Shown: one piece after another, positions 58,728 through 64,000 of the stretch
Numbering within the stretch: position 1 is the first letter of the stretch
Layout of the letters: each line of letters opens with the position of its first letter
Notes under the pieces: model-generated
What the model saw: the letters and a program-made list of their open reading frames with translations, nothing else
Databases searched by the model: none
What the model was told of the DNA's origin: nothing
Assembly: GCA_025964555.1 (NCBI GenBank)
Contig: JAOPYQ010000006.1
Location: 1 to 64,000 of the forward strand
Direction of reading: 5' to 3'
Length of the DNA stretch: 64,000 nucleotides
Source of the DNA: Thermoleophilia bacterium
Lineage (GTDB): Bacteria > Actinomycetota > Thermoleophilia > Gaiellales > SKUG01
Position numbers and translations under genes: made by a program

Positions 58728-59966
58728 ATGGACGTCTCCCCGTTCATCTGGGCGCTCACGATCGTCGCCATCCTCGGCATGGTGGCGTTCGACTACGTGT
58801 TCCACGTGCGCGCCGCACACGTGCCGTCGCTCGGCGAGGCCGCGCGTTGGTCGGTGCTCTACGTCGGCGTCGCGGTGCTGTTCGGTCTCGCGATGCTCGT
58901 GTTCGCCGGTAGCGACTACGGAGCGCAGTACTTCGCGGGATACGTCACGGAAAAAGCATTGTCCGTCGACAACCTCTTCGTGTTCCTCGTGCTCATGTCG
59001 AGCTTTCGCGTGCCGCGCGAGGACCAGCAGAAGGTGCTGCTGTTCGGGATCCTGTTCGCGCTCGTCGCGCGCACCGGATTCATCTTCGTGGGCGCCGCGC
59101 TCATCGAGCGCTTCGCATGGGTGTTCTACGCGTTCGGCCTCGTGCTGCTCGTCACCGCGGGCAACATGCTCGCGCCCGGTCGCCACGCCGACGGCGCCGT
59201 CGACGAGGGCGACAACCTCGTCATCCGGACCACCAGGCGGCTCGTCCACACCACGCCGGAGTTCCACGGCGACCGACTGTTCGTGCGCATCGACGGTCGC
59301 CGGGCGCTCACGCCGATGCTGCTCGTCATGATCGCCATCGGCGCGACGGACGTGCTGTTCGCGCTCGATTCGATCCCGGCGATCTTCGGACTCACCCAGG
59401 AGACGTACATCGTCTTCACCGCGACCGCGTTCTCGCTGCTCGGCCTGCGCCAGCTGTTCTTCCTGCTCGAGGAGCTGCTCGACCGGCTCGTATACCTGTC
59501 ATACGGGCTCTCGGCGATCCTCGGTTTCATCGGCATCAAGCTGGTGCTTCACGCGCTGCACGAGAACAACCTGCCGTTCATCAACGACGGTCGCCCGGTG
59601 CCCGTGGTGGAGGTGACGACCGCAACCTCGCTCATCGTGATCGTCGGCGTGCTCGTGGTGACCGTCTTGGCTTCGCTTCGAAGTGGCTGGGGCAAGGCGC
59701 TCACCACCGCGAACAACGCGCGACGCCACGCCCGTGCCTACCTCGACACCGACTACACGACGCACATCAGCGAGCGGCGTCGCCTCTTCGATGCGCTGCA
59801 GCGCGAGGAGCAGGCGCTGCGTGCGCTGCCGGAGCGATACCGCGAGCGGCTGCGCGAACACGAGGAGCTGCTCGATGAGCTCGCGGCCGCGCACAGCCAG
59901 CGCGACGAACGCGTCGCGGCGCTCAAGCTCGACGAGCCGCCGACAGCTCCGTTCGATCCGCGGTGA
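58728..59966 (+). CDS. TerC-family integral membrane protein
   Basis: EKALSVDNLFVFLVLMSSFRVPREDQQKVLLFGILFALVARTGFIFVGA; IGATDVLFALDSIPAIFGLTQETYIVFTATAFSLLGLRQLFFLL. Confidence 0.95.
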   Translation: MDVSPFIWALTIVAILGMVAFDYVFHVRAAHVPSLGEAARWSVLYVGVAVLFGLAMLVFAGSDYGAQYFAGYVTEKALSVDNLFVFLVLMSSFRVPREDQQKVLLFGILFALVARTGFIFVGAALIERFAWVFYAFGLVLLVTAGNMLAPGRHADGAVDEGDNLVIRTTRRLVHTTPEFHGDRLFVRIDGRRALTPMLLVMIAIGATDVLFALDSIPAIFGLTQETYIVFTATAFSLLGLRQLFFLLEELLDRLVYLSYGLSAILGFIGIKLVLHALHENNLPFINDGRPVPVVEVTTATSLIVIVGVLVVTVLASLRSGWGKALTTANNARRHARAYLDTDYTTHISERRRLFDALQREEQALRALPERYRERLREHEELLDELAAAHSQRDERVAALKLDEPPTAPFDPR

Positions 59967-60567
59967 CGGCGTCGCGCCGCCGACGCAGCACGTGGGCGAG
60001 CACGAGGCCCGCGACGATCGCACCGAGCGTGCCGAGTGCCTCGTCGCCGAGGGTGTCCTCGTAGGCCGTGTCGAGCTCCGTGCCGTGGCGGATGAACGTG
60101 TACCACTCCCCGAGTTCCCACGCGATCGCGAGCATCGCGCCGGATCCCGCGGTCGCGACGGCGAGCAACCATCCCGGCGCCGCTCCCGCACCCCGCGCGA
60201 GGCACAGGCCGACACCGAGGCTCAGCGTCACCCAGTTGGCGAAGTGGTTGGCGTCGTCCCACCACACGAGCGTGTCGTACAGGTCGAGCGTGTTGCCGGA
60301 GACGTCGACCAGGAACCCCCACATGATGAGCGCGGTGGCATCCCATGGAACCTGCGATGCGACGCTGCGCAGGCGGGCGACGAGCCACCAGCCGACCGGC
60401 AGCGCCAGCATCATGAGCGGATAGGCGATGAGCCTGGTACCGAATGCCTTGCCTTCGAACTGCTGCAGGTCGAGCAGGCCGCCGGCGGCGAGCTGCGCGA
60501 CGGTGAGCGCGAGGATGGCCAGTGCGACGAGGCGCCACCGGCGCTGGGAAGGGGGAATCATGCGCAC
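59923..60567 (-). CDS. Integral membrane protein (YjdF/DUF2238-like)
   Basis: Multi-TM; DTLVWWDDANHFANWVTLSL and AIAWELGEWYTF...TAYEDTLGDEALGTLGAIVAGLV. Converges and overlaps with the terC 3' end. Confidence 0.75.
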   Translation of the reverse strand: MRMIPPSQRRWRLVALAILALTVAQLAAGGLLDLQQFEGKAFGTRLIAYPLMMLALPVGWWLVARLRSVASQVPWDATALIMWGFLVDVSGNTLDLYDTLVWWDDANHFANWVTLSLGVGLCLARGAGAAPGWLLAVATAGSGAMLAIAWELGEWYTFIRHGTELDTAYEDTLGDEALGTLGAIVAGLVLAHVLRRRRDAVTADRTELSAARRA

Positions 60568-60716
60568 CCGATCCTAGGCGTTGGGTGCGGTCACCTCGAA
60601 CCCGGCGTCGACCCAGAACGTGCCGGTCACTGCGAGCTCGACGGGCGGATGTCGAAGCTTGTATCGAGCAACGGACGCCGGCACTCGAATGCCTCGGCTG
60701 TACGATGCGAGCAGGT

Positions 60717-62846
60717 ATGAGCACAGTTCCGCCCGAGATCCGCGAACACGTCGACCGACAGCGCAAGGCGCTGCCGAACGAGCCGGGCGTGTACCTGTAC
60801 CACGGCGTCGGCGGTGAGGTGCTCTACGTCGGCAAGGCCAAGGACCTGCGCAAGCGCGTGAATTCGTACTTCACGAAGGCGCTCGACGCGCGCAAGCACG
60901 CGATGGTGCTGCGCATCGCCGACATCGAGGTGTTCGCGGTCTCGAGTGAACGCGAGGCGCTCCAGTTCGAGGCCAACCTCGTCAAGCGCCACCAGCCGCC
61001 GTTCAACGTGATGCTGCGCGACGACAAGTCGTACCCCTACATCGCGGTGACCCTGGGTGACGACTACCCCCGCGTGCTCTTCTCACGAGAGCGCAAGAAG
61101 CGACCCGGCACCCGCTACTTCGGCCCCTACACCTCCGCCAAGCGCGTGCGGGCGACGCTGGACCTGCTCAATCGCATCTTCCCGTACCGGCCCTGCGAGG
61201 GATCGCATCCCGGTCGCCAGTCCGGGATTCCGTGCCTCGACTACCACATCAAGCGGTGCGCGGCGCCCTGCGTCGGCTATGTCAGCCAGGACGAGTACCG
61301 CGTGATCATCGACGATGTGATGGCGGTGCTCGGGGGCACGGTCAAGCCCGTGCGCGAACGACTGACACTGCAGATGCGACAGGCCGCGACGGACCTCGAG
61401 TTCGAGCAGGCGGCGCGCCTGCGCAACCGCATCGCGGACCTCGAGCAGGTCATGCAGCTGCAGGAGACGGAGCGTCCGGGGGAGGGCTCGTTCGACGTGC
61501 TCGGTGTCGCGGTGGGGGACGAGCTCGCGAACGTGCAGCTGCTGCAGGTGCGCGAGGGTCGTCTCCATGATCGACGCTCGATGTTCCTCGAGCAGGTCGC
61601 CGGTCTCGATGCTGGTCAGGTGCTGACGCAGTTCGTGCTCGCCCACTACGCGCCGGGGCGCCCGGTGCCTGCGCAGCTCGTCGTGTCGAGCGACGTGCTC
61701 TCTCCTGAACAGGTCGGCATGCTCGAGGAGGAGCTGTGTCGCATCCGCGACGCGAACGTCGAGGTCCGCGAGGCGCAGCGTGGCGACAAGCGGCGTCTCG
61801 CCGAGCTCGCGGGGCGCAACGCGATGCACGCGATGACGTACGACTCGCTGCGTGAACGCACGCAGCTCGAACGACGGGCGATGGCGCTCGAACAGCTGCG
61901 GGACGAGCTCGACCTCGAGAGCCTGCCGCTCCGCATCGAGTGCTACGACATCTCCAACCTGCAGGACGAGTCGCCGGTGGCGTCGATGGTCGTGCTCGAG
62001 GACGGGCGACCGCGCAAGGACCACTACCGCAAGTTCGCGATGCGCCACGAGGGGGGGCAGGACGACTTCGCGATGATGCACGAGGTCATCACGCGACGGT
62101 TCGCCCGCCTGGCAGCCGCGATCGAGGATGGCGCGTCGCGGAATGCGGGAGCCGAACTCGTCGACCTCGCTGCCGAGGAACCAGCAGCCGTGGAGCCCGA
62201 CGGCGAGGCGGCGATCCTGGCTCCGGACGCGATCGAGCAGGGCGAGGCGAGCGAGGCGCGCGAGGTCGACGTCCGCGAAGTCGACCCGGATGGGCGTACG
62301 CACGACGAATCGTTCTCGAGCCTGCCCAACCTCGTCATCATCGACGGCGGCAAGGGACAGCTGGGCGCGGCGGTGGCGGCGCTGCGCGAGCTGGGTGTGG
62401 AGCGCGTGCCGGTCGTGTCCCTCGCGAAGCAGGAGGAGCTCGTGTTCGTCCCGGGACGGCGCGAGCCGGTCGTGCTGGAGCGCCAGTCACCCGCCCTGCA
62501 CCTGGTCCAGCGCATCCGCGACGAGGCGCACCGCTTCGCGCTCGGCTACCACCGCAATCGCCGCTCCCAGGATGCCCGCACCGGCCGCGGGAGCGTGCTC
62601 GACACGCTCGAGGGTGTCGGTGACGCGCGTCGACGCGCGATGCTCACGTTCTTCGGATCGCCGGAGCGCGTGCTGAGCGCATCGCTCGAGGAGCTGGAGG
62701 CGGTGCCGGGGCTTCCCGGCAAGGTCGCGCGCCGTATCCACGAGCAGCTGCACCGTCTCGGTGGAGCCGGCGTCGGAGACGGTTCCACCGCCCCAACGAC
62801 TGCGGCCCCGCCACCCGAAGGTGACGAGGCCGCGCGCGGGTACTGA
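60717..62846 (+). CDS. uvrC: Excinuclease ABC subunit C
   Basis: PNEPGVYLYHGVGGEVLYVGKAKDLRKRVNSYF (GIY-YIG); CLDYHIKRCAAPCVG; ECYDISNLQDESPVASMVVLEDG; DGGKGQLGAA; C-terminal HhH. Confidence 0.97.
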   Translation: MSTVPPEIREHVDRQRKALPNEPGVYLYHGVGGEVLYVGKAKDLRKRVNSYFTKALDARKHAMVLRIADIEVFAVSSEREALQFEANLVKRHQPPFNVMLRDDKSYPYIAVTLGDDYPRVLFSRERKKRPGTRYFGPYTSAKRVRATLDLLNRIFPYRPCEGSHPGRQSGIPCLDYHIKRCAAPCVGYVSQDEYRVIIDDVMAVLGGTVKPVRERLTLQMRQAATDLEFEQAARLRNRIADLEQVMQLQETERPGEGSFDVLGVAVGDELANVQLLQVREGRLHDRRSMFLEQVAGLDAGQVLTQFVLAHYAPGRPVPAQLVVSSDVLSPEQVGMLEEELCRIRDANVEVREAQRGDKRRLAELAGRNAMHAMTYDSLRERTQLERRAMALEQLRDELDLESLPLRIECYDISNLQDESPVASMVVLEDGRPRKDHYRKFAMRHEGGQDDFAMMHEVITRRFARLAAAIEDGASRNAGAELVDLAAEEPAAVEPDGEAAILAPDAIEQGEASEAREVDVREVDPDGRTHDESFSSLPNLVIIDGGKGQLGAAVAALRELGVERVPVVSLAKQEELVFVPGRREPVVLERQSPALHLVQRIRDEAHRFALGYHRNRRSQDARTGRGSVLDTLEGVGDARRRAMLTFFGSPERVLSASLEELEAVPGLPGKVARRIHEQLHRLGGAGVGDGSTAPTTAAPPPEGDEAARGY

Positions 62847-62854
62847 ACCGAGGC

Positions 62855-64000
62855 TCAGCGAGCGCTGGTCGTGCGCGGACGGTCCGCGCCCCCCTTCTTG
62901 TGACGATGGGCGATGATGCCCGCGACCAGGGCCGCGATGCCGGCGAGCAGCAGGCCGCCGAGCGCCAGGCCGGTGAACGGCAGGGCCTCGTCCGAATCGC
63001 TGTCGGTGCCAGCAACGAGCGCCGCGGTGGTCGTGTTGTCTTCCGCGCCAGCCGTTGCGGTGTCGCCGCCGTTCGTGGCGCCGGTGCCATCAGCCGATGC
63101 ATCCGCTCCGGCCGCGGTGGCGGTGCCGGTGTCGGCTGCACCTGCCGTGGCAGTGCCGTTGGTCGCGGTCGGCGTGGTGCCGCCGGTCGTCGGCGTGGTG
63201 GTGCCACCTGCAGGCGGGGTCGTCGTGCCACCGGTCGGCGGCGTCGTGCCCGTATCGGTGGGCGGCGTGGTCGTGCCGGTGCCCGGACCCGTGGTGGTGA
63301 CGCCGGGGCAACCCGCGGCCGGCATCGGGATGATGTCGAGCGGGTGCTTGCCGTGACCGCGCAGGCCGTTCACGCTGATCGTGATGCCGACGTACGGGTT
63401 GGTCAGGGAGCCGGTGGCGTGGCAGATGCTGAGCTTGCCGGGCTTGGGCGTGTCAGTGCCGGTGCCGGGCGTGCCGTTGCCGCTGCCCGGTGTGCCGCTT
63501 CCAGGCGTGGTCGCGGCGGGGCAGCCGCCGGCCGGCATCGGGATGATGTCGAACGCGTGCTTGCCGTGACCGTGTAGGCCGTTCTCGCTGATCGTGATGG
63601 CGACGAACGGGTTGGTGCGCGAGCCGGTCGCGTGGCACAGGCTCACCTTGGCAGGCTTGGCCGGGGTCGGATGGTCGTTGCCGGAGCCGGGCGTGCCGTG
63701 ACCAGAGCCGGGCGTGCCGTGACCGGGCGTGCCGTGGTCGTCGTTGCCGTGACCGGGCGTGCCGTTGCCACCGCCGTTGTTGGCGTGCTCGGGCTTCGTC
63801 GGCGCGGGCTTCGCGGGCTTCGCGGGCTTGTGCGGCTTGCCACCGCCGCAGTTGCCGTTGTTGTCGTCCTCGCGGTCGTCGTCATTGCCGCAGCCGTTGT
63901 TGCCGTCCTGGTCCGACGAGTACCCGCCGTCTCCGCCGGGCTTGTCTGCGCCGCCGTTGGATGCGCCGTCGGGGTCGCTGGGCGAGTTGCCCTGCGTGCT
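62855..64000 (-). CDS. LPXTG cell-wall-anchored surface protein with CHATGS repeats; N-terminus beyond window
   Basis: C-terminus DEALPFTGLALGGLLLAGIAALVAGIIAHRHKKGG (LPxTG-TM-positive tail). Two repeats: VSLCHATGSRTNPFVAITISENGLHGHGKHAFDIIPMPAGGCP and LSICHATGSLTNPYVGITISVNGLRGHGKHPLDIIPMPAAGCP. Frame is open to the window end. Confidence 0.88.
   Translation of the reverse strand, partial: STQGNSPSDPDGASNGGADKPGGDGGYSSDQDGNNGCGNDDDREDDNNGNCGGGKPHKPAKPAKPAPTKPEHANNGGGNGTPGHGNDDHGTPGHGTPGSGHGTPGSGNDHPTPAKPAKVSLCHATGSRTNPFVAITISENGLHGHGKHAFDIIPMPAGGCPAATTPGSGTPGSGNGTPGTGTDTPKPGKLSICHATGSLTNPYVGITISVNGLRGHGKHPLDIIPMPAAGCPGVTTTGPGTGTTTPPTDTGTTPPTGGTTTPPAGGTTTPTTGGTTPTATNGTATAGAADTGTATAAGADASADGTGATNGGDTATAGAEDNTTTAALVAGTDSDSDEALPFTGLALGGLLLAGIAALVAGIIAHRHKKGGADRPRTTSAR

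Noticed and set aside
56123-58780. 885-aa minus-strand ORF
   Set aside because: Antisense to the TadA and TadBC genes, which have clear motifs on the plus strand.
60560-60716. SOS box upstream of uvrC
   Set aside because: No GAAC-N4-GTTC found by eye before the uvrC start, so no SOS call is made there.

Overview
This is a 64 kb, high-GC, gene-dense chromosomal window. It probably comes from an actinobacterium, possibly a Thermoleophilia/Solirubrobacterales-like lineage; that placement is inferred from gene content and style, not computed. I see no integrated phage, transposon or CRISPR array. Most of the window is housekeeping or metabolic: transketolase, GH38 alpha-mannosidase, SecG, a complete five-gene peptide ABC importer, LexA, tRNA-Leu(GAG), RNase P RNA, GuaB, thiolase, 3-hydroxyacyl-CoA dehydrogenase, TerC and UvrC. 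Interspersed are unusual loci. (1) Two secreted RTX-type paralogs carry C-terminal octapeptide repeats (GNIVAAGG/GNMVAAGG) and lie divergent to a large LAL-type LuxR regulator. (2) A response regulator, histidine kinase, TadA ATPase and fused TadB-TadC sit in an operon with 4-bp overlaps, with a Flp-like pilin about 5 kb away. (3) A stand-alone HisKA domain with no ATPase is adjacent to a CHAP hydrolase gene. (4) A PilZ gene overlaps a deoxynucleoside kinase gene by 4 bp. (5) Two overlapping zinc-ribbon genes form a pair. (6) Three tandem MarR paralogs lie between two beta-oxidation-type genes. (7) An RG/G-rich protein is encoded convergent to rnpB. (8) An LPXTG-anchored CHATGS-repeat surface protein runs off the right edge. 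A perfect GAAC-N4-GTTC SOS box overlaps the lexA start codon. Many long ORFs in the supplied track are antisense artefacts of GC-rich codon usage and were rejected. Start codons were often adjusted by me from conserved N-termini, RBS-like sequence or overlaps.
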